Shown here: in pieces, positions 7,748 through 14,972 of the stretch
Layout of the letters: every line of letters starts with the position of its first letter
Position numbering within the stretch: the stretch's first letter is position 1
From: Myxococcales bacterium
GTDB taxonomy: Bacteria; Myxococcota_A; UBA9160; UBA4427
Length of the DNA stretch: 64,000 bases
Reading direction: 5' to 3'
Assembly: GCA_012960035.1 (NCBI GenBank)
Contig: DUBZ01000041.1
Location: 62,407 to 126,406 of the forward strand
Translations under genes and position numbers: made by a program
Notes under the pieces: generated by a model
Databases searched by the model: none
Told to the model about the DNA's origin: nothing
What the model saw: only the letters and a program-made list of their open reading frames with translations

Positions 7748-9463
7748 GTGGCTCGGGGAATGAGCGGCTCAGACGTCACATCGCTTTTGCCTCCCGGCTG
7801 GCTGTTGATCGTCGGCGCACTTCTCGTGCCGGTGCTTCGCGGCGCCGCGCGCCAGGCCTACATGCTCGTCTTACCAGGGCTCGGCCTATGGCAACTGCTC
7901 GCGATCCCGCTCGGTACGAGCCTTGTTTACAGCTTCATGGGTTATGACCTGGAACTCGTGCGGGTGGACGCGCTGGCCCGGGCATTCGGCATCGTGTTCT
8001 ACGTCGCCACGTTTATCAGCGTGATCTACGCGATGAAGGTGAAGAGTGCGCTCGAGTCTGCAGCGGCGTTGGTCTACGCGGGCAGCGCGATTGCCGCGGT
8101 ATTCGCGGGCGATCTCATCACGCTCTTTGTGAGCTGGGAACTCACCGCGATTTCGTCCGTCTTTTTGGTTTGGGCGAGTGGGACCGAAGCCGCGCTGCGG
8201 TCAGGCATGCGGTACCTGATCATTCAGGTGGGCTCGGGAGTCTTGCTCTTGGCGGGCGCCATCATTCATTACGCGGAGACGGGGTCCCTGGCATTCGGCC
8301 ACTTGGGGCTGGGGACTGTGGGCACCAGCCTGATCTTCGTGGCGTTTGGCATCAAAGCCGCGTTCCCGTTCATGCACAACTGGCTACAGGACGCCTACCC
8401 GAACGCGACTGTGACCGGCACCGTCTTTCTTTCTGCATTTACCACCAAGCTTGCGATCTATGCACTGGCACGAGGATTTGCGGGCGAGGCGATTTTGATT
8501 CCGATCGGTGCAACGATGACCGCGTTCCCAATCTTTTATGCCGTCATTGAAAATGACCTGCGCAAAGTCCTCGCCTACAGCTTGAACAACCAGTTGGGCT
8601 ACATGGTGGTGGGCATCGGGATCGGAACCGAACTCGCGCTTAACGGTACCGTGGCCCACGTGTTTGCCCACGTGATCTACAAGGGCTTGCTCTTCATGAG
8701 CATGGGCGCCGTGCTTTACCGGGTCGGAACGATGAAGGGCTCGGAATTGGGCGGGCTCTACAAGTCGATGCCGCTGACGACAATCTTCTGCATTATCGGC
8801 GCAGCTTCCATTTCTGCGTTCCCGCTGACGAGTGGCTTCGTGACGAAGTCGATGATTTTGACCGCAGCTGCGGACGGCGAATACACCATCGCATTTCTGG
8901 TTCTGCTGTTCGCGTCGGCAGGCGTCTTCCATCACTCGGGAATCAAGATTCCGTTCTTCGCGTTTTTCGCGCACGACCGTGGGTTGCGCGTAAAAGAAGC
9001 GCCGATCAATATGCTTATCGCGATGGGGCTCGCGTCGGCGCTTTGTCTGGCGATCGGAATATTCCCGAGCGTGTTGTACGGGTTGCTTCCTTACAGCGTT
9101 GATTATGTGCCGTACACGACGTCCCACGTTGTGACGATGCTCCAGTTGCTCTTGTTTTCTGCCTTGGCGTTTACGTTCCTGATGAAGACGGGTTTGTATC
9201 CCCCCGAGCTTCGCAGCACCGTGCTCGACACGGACTGGATCTATCGCCGCGCGCTGCCGTGGGTGCGAGATGGGCTTGGCCACGCTTACACCCAAAGCGT
9301 CGATGTCGCCGTGGCCCGTTTTAGGCGCGTTCGCGGCGCGGTGCTCCACCGCATCGCCGTCGTGTGTCAACCCTTCGGAACGTTGGGTGAACCGTGGCCG
9401 ACCGGCGTGACCACAATGTGGGCCGCGATCATGTTGTTTACGTACCTCGTCCTCTATTACTAA
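7748..9463 (+). CDS. Third proton-conducting antiporter subunit (MrpA/D/NuoL-like)
   Basis: A 571-residue polytopic protein, about 80 residues longer than the other two because of a C-terminal soluble stretch and an extra terminal helix (VTTMWAAIMLFTYLVLYY). Proton-path residues: Glu in FVSWELTAISS (E131), Lys in FGIKAAFPFMHNWL (K203), Lys in TTKLAIY (K234), Lys in IYKGLLF and Lys in SGFVTKSM. GTG 7748 or ATG 7760 may be the start; GAGG and GGGGA precede the ATG. Last gene of the antiporter operon; 119 bases follow before the acyltransferase. Confidence 0.93.
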   Translation: MARGMSGSDVTSLLPPGWLLIVGALLVPVLRGAARQAYMLVLPGLGLWQLLAIPLGTSLVYSFMGYDLELVRVDALARAFGIVFYVATFISVIYAMKVKSALESAAALVYAGSAIAAVFAGDLITLFVSWELTAISSVFLVWASGTEAALRSGMRYLIIQVGSGVLLLAGAIIHYAETGSLAFGHLGLGTVGTSLIFVAFGIKAAFPFMHNWLQDAYPNATVTGTVFLSAFTTKLAIYALARGFAGEAILIPIGATMTAFPIFYAVIENDLRKVLAYSLNNQLGYMVVGIGIGTELALNGTVAHVFAHVIYKGLLFMSMGAVLYRVGTMKGSELGGLYKSMPLTTIFCIIGAASISAFPLTSGFVTKSMILTAAADGEYTIAFLVLLFASAGVFHHSGIKIPFFAFFAHDRGLRVKEAPINMLIAMGLASALCLAIGIFPSVLYGLLPYSVDYVPYTTSHVVTMLQLLLFSALAFTFLMKTGLYPPELRSTVLDTDWIYRRALPWVRDGLGHAYTQSVDVAVARFRRVRGAVLHRIAVVCQPFGTLGEPWPTGVTTMWAAIMLFTYLVLYY

Positions 9464-9582
9464 CCGCCGTGTTTCTGAAAAAAGTTCCGTGATCTTGGCA
9501 TGCCGGTGCAACCGGTTTGTGCAAAAATCATGGGCAATAATTTGCCGACGAGGGGTCGCGCTTCCGCGACCGACGTCCCTTC

Positions 9583-10599
9583 ATGGAGATCCGGCGAGTG
9601 CTCGACATACCCCGCCTCAGGAACATCCCGCTCAGCGCGACACCGTTTACCCAGAAGCTCATGGGCTATCTCGCGTTGTGGCCGAACTTTCGCTTCCCGC
9701 CCAAGGTCGAGATCAGCTTCGAAAACTTCGACCGCGTGCCCAACGAACCCGTGATCTTCGCGATGAATCACACGGACCGATACAACTACTGGCCCTTTCA
9801 ATTTCAGATGTGGCAACAGTACGGCCGCTTCACGTCCACCTGGGTGAAGGGCAAGTACTACGAGAACCCGGCAATCGGAAAATTCATGCAGCTCACGAAT
9901 AACCTGCCCACCGTGTCGCGCGGGTATTTGATTACGCGGGATTTCTTGTCGGTGATGAAGCGCGCGCCGAACAACGACGAATACGCGGCGCTGCGCAATT
10001 GGGTCGACGCCACGTCCCAAGGGCGGGGGGAGGACACGCCCGAACTCGCCGCCGAAGTTGTAGACAAGCTTTTTGGCCAAGCGCGAGACGTGTTCGGTCA
10101 TCCGTTCGATCCGAGCCGCGAGACGTATCCCGTCTACGTCAATTCGATCTTCCGCATCATGATGGAATTGTTCGTCGCCCTGAACCAACAGGCGCGGGAC
10201 CTCGGACTCGACATTTTAGTCTTTCCCCAGGGCACCCGATCGATTCGCCTGATTCGGGGGCACATTGGTCTTGCGGAATTGGCGATGAAGTTTCAAGCCA
10301 CCGTGGTGCCTGTCGGCTGTAATGGCGCCGATCTCGTCTATCCAGGCGGCTCGCCAATCGGTCAGCGGGGCAAGATCGTTTATCGCGTTGGAGAGCCGAT
10401 CCCGTACAAAGAAAAGGGGCGTTTCCATGTGCCGTCGGACTTCACGCCCTTTGACGCGATGCACGAAGCCGAACACCGAGACAAGCTTCAGGGCTACGTC
10501 GACGTCGTGATGGATCGGATCAACGAACTTGTCGACCCGCAGTATCAGTACGGTGATGAGGCTGCTCCGATCGAGGACGGCGAGCGGCGCTTCGTCTGA
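9583..10599 (+). CDS. PlsC-like glycerolipid acyltransferase family protein
   Basis: A 338-residue protein with the layout of 1-acylglycerol-phosphate acyltransferases: an N-terminal AMNHTDRYN block (H63) and FPQGTRS (214-220), followed by a VVPVGCNGAD segment. The usual catalytic HX4D box would have Asp at position 68, but the residue is Asn (H63-TDRY-N68); an Asp sits two residues after the His instead. This may be a variant active site or a family with altered chemistry. About 90 residues between the two motifs form an insertion containing charged and low-complexity sequence. Start is ATG 9583. Isolated between the antiporter operon and a small ORF. Confidence 0.85.
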   Translation: MEIRRVLDIPRLRNIPLSATPFTQKLMGYLALWPNFRFPPKVEISFENFDRVPNEPVIFAMNHTDRYNYWPFQFQMWQQYGRFTSTWVKGKYYENPAIGKFMQLTNNLPTVSRGYLITRDFLSVMKRAPNNDEYAALRNWVDATSQGRGEDTPELAAEVVDKLFGQARDVFGHPFDPSRETYPVYVNSIFRIMMELFVALNQQARDLGLDILVFPQGTRSIRLIRGHIGLAELAMKFQATVVPVGCNGADLVYPGGSPIGQRGKIVYRVGEPIPYKEKGRFHVPSDFTPFDAMHEAEHRDKLQGYVDVVMDRINELVDPQYQYGDEAAPIEDGERRFV

Positions 10600-10713
10600 T
10601 TCGCCTGGGGCGGGTCGCGACAAAAAATACGACGCTCATTAGGAAGTAAACCACCCTCGCAGCCCGGGTGACAAAATTCGCCTTCGCGCAATTCGGTCGG
10701 CAGATCGCCCGTA

Positions 10714-10736
10714 ACGCATCCTTTTTAGGATTGCGT
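10714..10736. repeat. Stem-loop between acyltransferase and small ORF
   Basis: A nine-base-pair stem with one bulged base and a TTTT loop: left arm ACGCATCCT, right arm AGGATTGCGT. It lies 115 bases after the acyltransferase stop. It lacks the following T-run of an intrinsic terminator, so it may be an RNA structural element or terminator-like hairpin. Confidence 0.35.
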
Positions 10737-10796
10737 CGCATTGAATGCCAGCTCGCACGCTTCTTGCATTACCTCACGACAGACATCGAGGTAGTG

Positions 10797-10979
10797 ATGA
10801 GACGACCGAGCGAAGCCCTAGCGACGACGACATTCTTTCCTTTTGACGCATTGCGTTGGGGTAGACCCAAACGCCTGCGGGACGTTGCCGCGATCGCAGC
10901 AGGTCTAGGCTTTGCGGTCTTCCTGGTGGCTCTTGCGTATGCGCCCGATTGGTTCGCGAGCCAGCCCCGACCGCGCTAG
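10797..10979 (+). CDS. Possible small membrane protein, 60 residues
   Basis: A short frame starting at ATG 10797 with GAGG about seven bases upstream. The product has an Arg-rich N-terminal half and one clear hydrophobic helix (VAAIAAGLGFAVFLVALAY, about residues 33-51). Not recognised. Its TAG stop shares the CTAG tetranucleotide with the stop of the convergent kinase gene. It may be a genuine small inner-membrane protein or a chance frame; the good start context and hydrophobic helix argue weakly for the former. Confidence 0.4.
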   Translation: MRRPSEALATTTFFPFDALRWGRPKRLRDVAAIAAGLGFAVFLVALAYAPDWFASQPRPR

Positions 10980-11836
10980 ACGAACCTACGAACCACCTGG
11001 GCGACGGAGTGCACGTAGCTCCCGCCGCCGAACAGGTTGACGTGCACGAGCAGCGGGTAGAGCTGCCATAGGCCGACCCGCTCTTCGGTTCCGTCGGGCA
11101 AGGGTGCCGCTTCTCGGTATGCGTCGAATACACGCTCCGCGAAGCCGCCGAACAGCCGCATCATGCTGAGGTCGACTTCGGGGTGTCCTGCGTAGGCCGC
11201 GGGGTCGACGAGGCAAGGTTGCCCGCGTTCGTCCGCGATCACGTTTCCCGACCAGAGGTCGCCGTGGAGCCGAGCGGGCCGAACCTCGGGGCCGCAGTGT
11301 TGGTCCATGGTTTCGATGAGTTGCATGAGGGCTCGGCCGAGTTCATTTCCGATGTGTCCGGCGCGGGTCGCCATTTTTAATTGGGGCGCGATGCGTTCGT
11401 GCGCGTAGAAGTCGGACCACCGGGGCTGGGGAGTGTTGCGCTGAGGAAGCGTGCCGATGAAGTTGTTTCGTTCGTATCCGAAGCCGGGTGCCCCGGCCCC
11501 GTGAAGTCGCGCGAGTCCTCGCCCCAGCGCTTCGTCGAAGCCAGGAGCGCGCGTTCCCTGGTCGATCCATTCGAGTACCAACACGGGCGAAGGCGCGGCA
11601 TTCGCTGCAATGACGTGAGGCACTCGAACTGATTTCGCAGCGGCGAGCCAGCGAAGGCTCGCCGCCTCGGCTTCGGCCATCTGGGCATTGCCGTCGCAAT
11701 ACCGCTTCGCGAAGTACGACGGGCCATCTTCGCATTCGAGGCGCACGCTCTCCCCGATATCGCCGCCCGAGACTGGCGTCACACGAGCGATGCGACGTTC
11801 AAGCAGCGCTTCGTAGTCTGCCTTTGCGAAGGTCAT
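10976..11836 (-). CDS. Fructosamine/ketosamine-3-kinase family protein
   Basis: A 286-residue protein-kinase-fold enzyme. Family marks: the ATP-lobe Lys region YFAKRY, EWIDQG, NNFIGTLPQ (about 124-132), the catalytic loop LHGDLWSGN (190-198) and the metal Asp in VDPAAYAGHPEVDLSMM (D211). The family phosphorylates sugars attached to protein amines (deglycation) or small ribulosamines. It overlaps the end of the upstream phosphatase gene by four bases (ATGA), so the two form a coupled unit. Together they fit repair of glycated proteins: bacterial LMW phosphatases often neighbour this kinase. Moderate certainty on substrate, high on family. Confidence 0.93.
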   Translation of the reverse strand: MTFAKADYEALLERRIARVTPVSGGDIGESVRLECEDGPSYFAKRYCDGNAQMAEAEAASLRWLAAAKSVRVPHVIAANAAPSPVLVLEWIDQGTRAPGFDEALGRGLARLHGAGAPGFGYERNNFIGTLPQRNTPQPRWSDFYAHERIAPQLKMATRAGHIGNELGRALMQLIETMDQHCGPEVRPARLHGDLWSGNVIADERGQPCLVDPAAYAGHPEVDLSMMRLFGGFAERVFDAYREAAPLPDGTEERVGLWQLYPLLVHVNLFGGGSYVHSVAQVVRRFV

Positions 11837-12330
11837 TTTTCCTTGCGCGTGCGCAAGTCATGTTCATCGACAATGTGCGCGAGCAAACCACGGCAACCCG
11901 CTTCGCAAATGTCGAAGACGTCCGCGAAGCCACTCGGCCCCCCGTAGTACGGATCGGGAACGTCGAGAGTTCGCTTGCTAGCCGGGTCGAAGCTTCGGAG
12001 CCAGTGAAGTCGTTCGCGATCCTGCGTGCCGTCGCAGAGCGACTGAAGGTTGTCCATGTTCTCCGAGTCCATGGCGAGCACATAGTCGAAGCGAGCATAG
12101 TCGTCGGCCTGAAATTGTCTCGCGTGACTTTCGAGTCGGATACCGCGTCGCAATGACTCTTCTCGGCTGCGCGGGTCGGGAAGTTCGCCCGCGTGATAGG
12201 CCGCCGTTCCCGCGCTCTCGATCTCAATTTTGTCTTCGTAGCCCGCCTCGGCGACGAGTCTGCGCATCACGCCCTCGGCAGTAGGGGAACGGCAAATGTT
12301 TCCGAGGCAAACGAAGCAGACACGAATCAT
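11833..12330 (-). CDS. Low-molecular-weight protein-tyrosine-phosphatase family
   Basis: A 165-residue protein with the LMW-PTP signature at the N terminus, CLGNICRS (C8-x5-R14-S15), and the general-acid Asp in DPYYGG (D126). These are the complete catalytic residues. Start set at ATG 12330, because family homology begins with IRVCFVC; a longer upstream extension is not family-like. Neighbouring ketosamine kinase suggests it may hydrolyse a sugar phosphate or protein phosphate linked to deglycation; in several bacteria this pairing is seen, but the assignment here is inference. Confidence 0.94.
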   Translation of the reverse strand: MIRVCFVCLGNICRSPTAEGVMRRLVAEAGYEDKIEIESAGTAAYHAGELPDPRSREESLRRGIRLESHARQFQADDYARFDYVLAMDSENMDNLQSLCDGTQDRERLHWLRSFDPASKRTLDVPDPYYGGPSGFADVFDICEAGCRGLLAHIVDEHDLRTRKEK

Positions 12331-12340
12331 AGACGGGGGA

Positions 12341-12366
12341 CCGTAAAGAGTTCCGTGAAGAGTTCC
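12341..12366. repeat. Tandem 12-bp direct repeat in divergent promoter region
   Basis: CCGTAAAGAGTT is followed at once by CCGTGAAGAGTT and a further CC: two copies with one mismatch. It sits 10-36 bases upstream of the phosphatase start codon, where a regulator could bind as a tandem dimer. A separate 6-bp stem CACCGC/GCGGTG with a 4-base loop lies at 12402-12417. Confidence 0.4.
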
Positions 12367-12455
12367 AGATAGAAAACAGGTGAAGTGCCAGCGTAGCAAT
12401 TCACCGCACATGCGGTGGTTCGGCTAAGGTCCCGTCGCAAAAGCAGAGGGGTGAA

Positions 12456-13247
12456 GTGGGCAACGCAGAATCGCGAATGAAAAAACGGGGCCACAGCGAA
12501 CTCGTGGTGTTCGGACGACGCGCCGTCCTCGAAGCGCTCGCACAGCCAGACAGCGATGTTGAAGTCTGCGAGGTCTGGGTCGTGAAGTCGACGCCCGGGA
12601 CGTTTCGAAGTGAGCTTGCCGCCGCGTGTCGAAAGCGCGCGCTCGAGCTTCGCTCGGGGTCCCTAGCCCAGGTCAACGCGTTTTCGGGAGAACCGAAGCA
12701 CGACCAGGGCGTGGCGGCGCGCATCCGTCTCGGCAGGATCGCCGAAGTAGAATCATTCCTCGAAGCCCGCAAAGGCAAGCACGCTCGGGCCCCGATGCGG
12801 TTGCTCGCCCTGGACGGCGTGACGAACTCGCAGAATATCGGCATGGCGGTACGGACTCTCGTGGGCTGCCAACTCGACGGCTTGATCTGGCCCGCCCAGG
12901 GGTCCCCCTGGATCAATGGCCTGGTCATCAAAGCGTCGGCATCCGCGATCTATCGCTGCAACGTACTGTGCTGCGACACGCTGTCAGAGGGGTTGATCGC
13001 GACAAAGCGCCAAGGATTCGAGCTGGTTGGGCTCGCGCACCCCGCGGACGGCAACCTGTTCGAATACGAGCTGCCCCACCGCGCGGTGTTCGTCGTCGGC
13101 AGCGAAACGCTGGGCCTTTCTGACGATGTGATGGGGCTCCTCGACCAAACCCTCGAAATTCCACTCGCAGGGCCGGTCGAATCCCTCAATGTGGCAGTCG
13201 CGGCGTCGCTCGCCTGCTACAAAGCGGCGGGCATCGTGACCGCGTAG
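12456..13247 (+). CDS. TrmH-family (SPOUT) RNA 2'-O-methyltransferase
   Basis: A 263-residue SpoU/TrmH-type enzyme that would methylate a ribose in tRNA or rRNA using S-adenosylmethionine. Motif 1 is DGVTNSQNIGMAVRT (about residues 114-128, with the catalytic Asn/Arg), motif 2 VVGSETLGLS (about 213-222) and motif 3 IPLAGPVESLNVAVAASLACY. The N-terminal 100 residues resemble the substrate-binding domain (LVVFGRRAVLEAL). Starts GTG 12456 or ATG 12477. Divergent from the phosphatase-kinase pair. Confidence 0.93.
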   Translation: MGNAESRMKKRGHSELVVFGRRAVLEALAQPDSDVEVCEVWVVKSTPGTFRSELAAACRKRALELRSGSLAQVNAFSGEPKHDQGVAARIRLGRIAEVESFLEARKGKHARAPMRLLALDGVTNSQNIGMAVRTLVGCQLDGLIWPAQGSPWINGLVIKASASAIYRCNVLCCDTLSEGLIATKRQGFELVGLAHPADGNLFEYELPHRAVFVVGSETLGLSDDVMGLLDQTLEIPLAGPVESLNVAVAASLACYKAAGIVTA

Positions 13248-13329
13248 CGAACGAGTCCCGAGTTAAAAGTCGACCGTCGCCGACCGCAGAGCTTCGGTAT
13301 AGTGCCCGCCGCGGCAAACGCCCCGCCGC

Positions 13330-14094
13330 TTGAACGGAGAAGAAAATCCCTTGTACACCGCATTGGTATCGTTGTTAATCGGAGCCGCCGCCGGAGGCGC
13401 ATGGACTGTCCTCGACCTGTGGAAGGGTTGGGCGATGGGCATCGTGCTCCTGTTCCTCGTCTTCTTTCTTTCCTTCTTCATCATCTCGCGGATACTCGCC
13501 AGTCGCCTGGAACCGAAGTTTCTTGCAGCCCAAAAGCAGATTCAGGCAGGCGCATCGAACGCGGCAGTGAAGTCCCTCGAAGCGATGCTTCCGATGGCGC
13601 GCTGGCAGATCATGTTGAAGGGCCAGATCTATGCGCAGATGGGCTGCTTGCAGTACACGGTTGGCGACGACAAGGACGCGCTCGTCAGTTTGGAAAAGGC
13701 AGCGCGACGCAGTGCCGAGGCACAGCTCTTTCTCGGTGCGCTCCATTATCGGAACAAGGCTATAGACAAGACCAAGAAAGTCCTAGAAGACGCCATTGCG
13801 TTCAACAAGAAGCAGGTTCTGCTCTACAACGTCTTGGCTTGGGTCTTGTTGAAGGAAGGCGATCGCAAAGAGGCGACCGAAATCCTGCTCCGCTGCGAAA
13901 AAGCAGACAAGGACAGCGAGGCCACCAAGGACAATCTCAACCGCCTGCAGAACGGCAAGAAGATGAACATGAAGCGCTTCGGGATGGGGTGGTATGCGCT
14001 CAAGTTGGAAAAACCGCCGGCGTCTCTTCGCCAAACCGCACCCGGGCAGCCGCGTCCCGGCTTCCGTCAAAAGCGCAAAGGCGGCATGCGCTAG
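13330..14094 (+). CDS. Membrane-anchored TPR-like protein of unknown function
   Basis: A protein of 247-254 residues not assigned to a named family. Two hydrophobic helices lie near the N terminus (TALVSLLIGAAAGGAW and MGIVLLFLVFFLSFFIIS), followed by about 130 residues of helical repeats resembling tetratricopeptide repeats (AQMGCLQYTVGDDKDALVSL, VLAWVLLKEGDRKEATEIL). The C-terminal 50 residues are basic and Pro/Arg-rich (FRQKRKGGMR), consistent with a disordered, possibly nucleic-acid or membrane-binding tail. Start is TTG 13330 or, with GGAGA about ten bases upstream, TTG 13351. Likely a scaffold. Confidence 0.82.
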   Translation: MNGEENPLYTALVSLLIGAAAGGAWTVLDLWKGWAMGIVLLFLVFFLSFFIISRILASRLEPKFLAAQKQIQAGASNAAVKSLEAMLPMARWQIMLKGQIYAQMGCLQYTVGDDKDALVSLEKAARRSAEAQLFLGALHYRNKAIDKTKKVLEDAIAFNKKQVLLYNVLAWVLLKEGDRKEATEILLRCEKADKDSEATKDNLNRLQNGKKMNMKRFGMGWYALKLEKPPASLRQTAPGQPRPGFRQKRKGGMR

Positions 14095-14136
14095 GAGTCT
14101 GCGCACGCTGTACAGGCGGAAGAGTAGACTTTCGCC

Positions 14137-14255
14137 ATGTGCAGAAACATTCGAACGCTTGATAACGGCGAGCCTGGCGCCAGCGACGAAAAGATTCAGG
14201 ACGCAGCCCTTCAGTACGTGCGCAAGCTCGCCGGGATCCGTAAGCCGTCGCGGTC
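14137..14255 (+). pseudogene. Truncated DUF2277-family gene
   Basis: Starting at ATG 14137, the first 39 residues (MCRNIRTLDNGEP ... YVRKLAGIRKPSR) match the conserved N-terminal two-thirds of DUF2277, a family of about 65-90 residue proteins of unknown function. After KPSR the frame turns to Ser/Arg-rich sequence with no family resemblance, and the following DNA instead encodes GST fragments in other frames. A deletion seems to have joined the 5' part of this gene to the middle of a GST gene. Confidence 0.6.
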
Positions 14256-14844
14256 TACTTCGGAGCGGAGGAAATCTTCGACGAAGAGTTCATCGAAGAT
14301 CGGAAGCAGATGCTGCCGGGTACTGACGTCGGGGCTGCGCGAAGGGCAGGGCCCGCCAAGTTGATGCAGCTTCGTTCGAATCTTGAAAACCTTGAAGAAC
14401 AATTGCGAGACGGACGGGCGTATCTGCTGGGCGACTAGCTCTGCATCGCCGACCTTGTGGCCCTACCCCCGCACATTGTTTCTTGGACGTGCATCCCGCT
14501 ACGGTCGCATTGCGAACGCCGTACACCCGTCTTCAGGCTTGGCTTGATCGCGACGGGGCGGTTGGACACGGCGAAAGGTCCGAGAGCAACGCGAAAGGCG
14601 CCATCGCGTTTGCGCGCGAAGCGAGGCCGGCCGACGCGATCGACGATGCACCCCTCCCGACGGCGGCTTGAAGGTCGGGGATGCGATGGTTGTACTTCCC
14701 GAAGACGACGGCTCTGGCGTGGTCGCAGGTGAGCTAGCCGCGTCCGGGTTGCACGAGTTCGCGATTCGTCGTCAATCGGAGCAGGCCGACGAACTCATGG
14801 TGCATTTTCCGCGGGAAGACTACATGGTCATGAAGGCCGGGTAG
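14244..14844 (+). pseudogene. Decayed glutathione S-transferase family gene (5' end missing)
   Basis: Three consecutive reading frames together spell the last two-thirds of a long GST-family protein. Frame from 14244: VYFGAEEIFDEEFIEDRKQM ... AYLLGD, then an in-frame TAG (14436) and CIADLVAL. A second frame (to about 14667) gives LQAWLDRDGAVGHGERSESN ... AREARPADAID. A third, from about 14665, gives GLKVGDAMVVLPEDDGSG ... MVHFPREDYMVMKAG and a stop at 14842. The family's N-terminal thioredoxin-fold part is absent. One stop and at least two frameshifts make this a pseudogene. Confidence 0.7.
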
Positions 14845-14972
14845 CCGTCACGTCCATTTGACCCGCGCGAGTGCAGGGCGAGTGAACTAAGGTTGCGGCC
14901 ATCGCCACGTGTCGGAAGTGATTTTTACGCGCGAGTTTCGGTACCAGGAATGGGCGTCTGGGGAGAAAAATT

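Noticed and set aside
2016..9463. The antiporter operon as a complete membrane-bound hydrogenase or complex I.
   Set aside because: No NuoB/C/D-like or hydrogenase large/small subunit genes occur in or next to it.
8384..9511. A 375-codon frame on the minus strand opposite the third channel gene.
   Set aside because: Antisense to a membrane protein with conserved residues; His/Arg/Glu-rich, low-complexity product.
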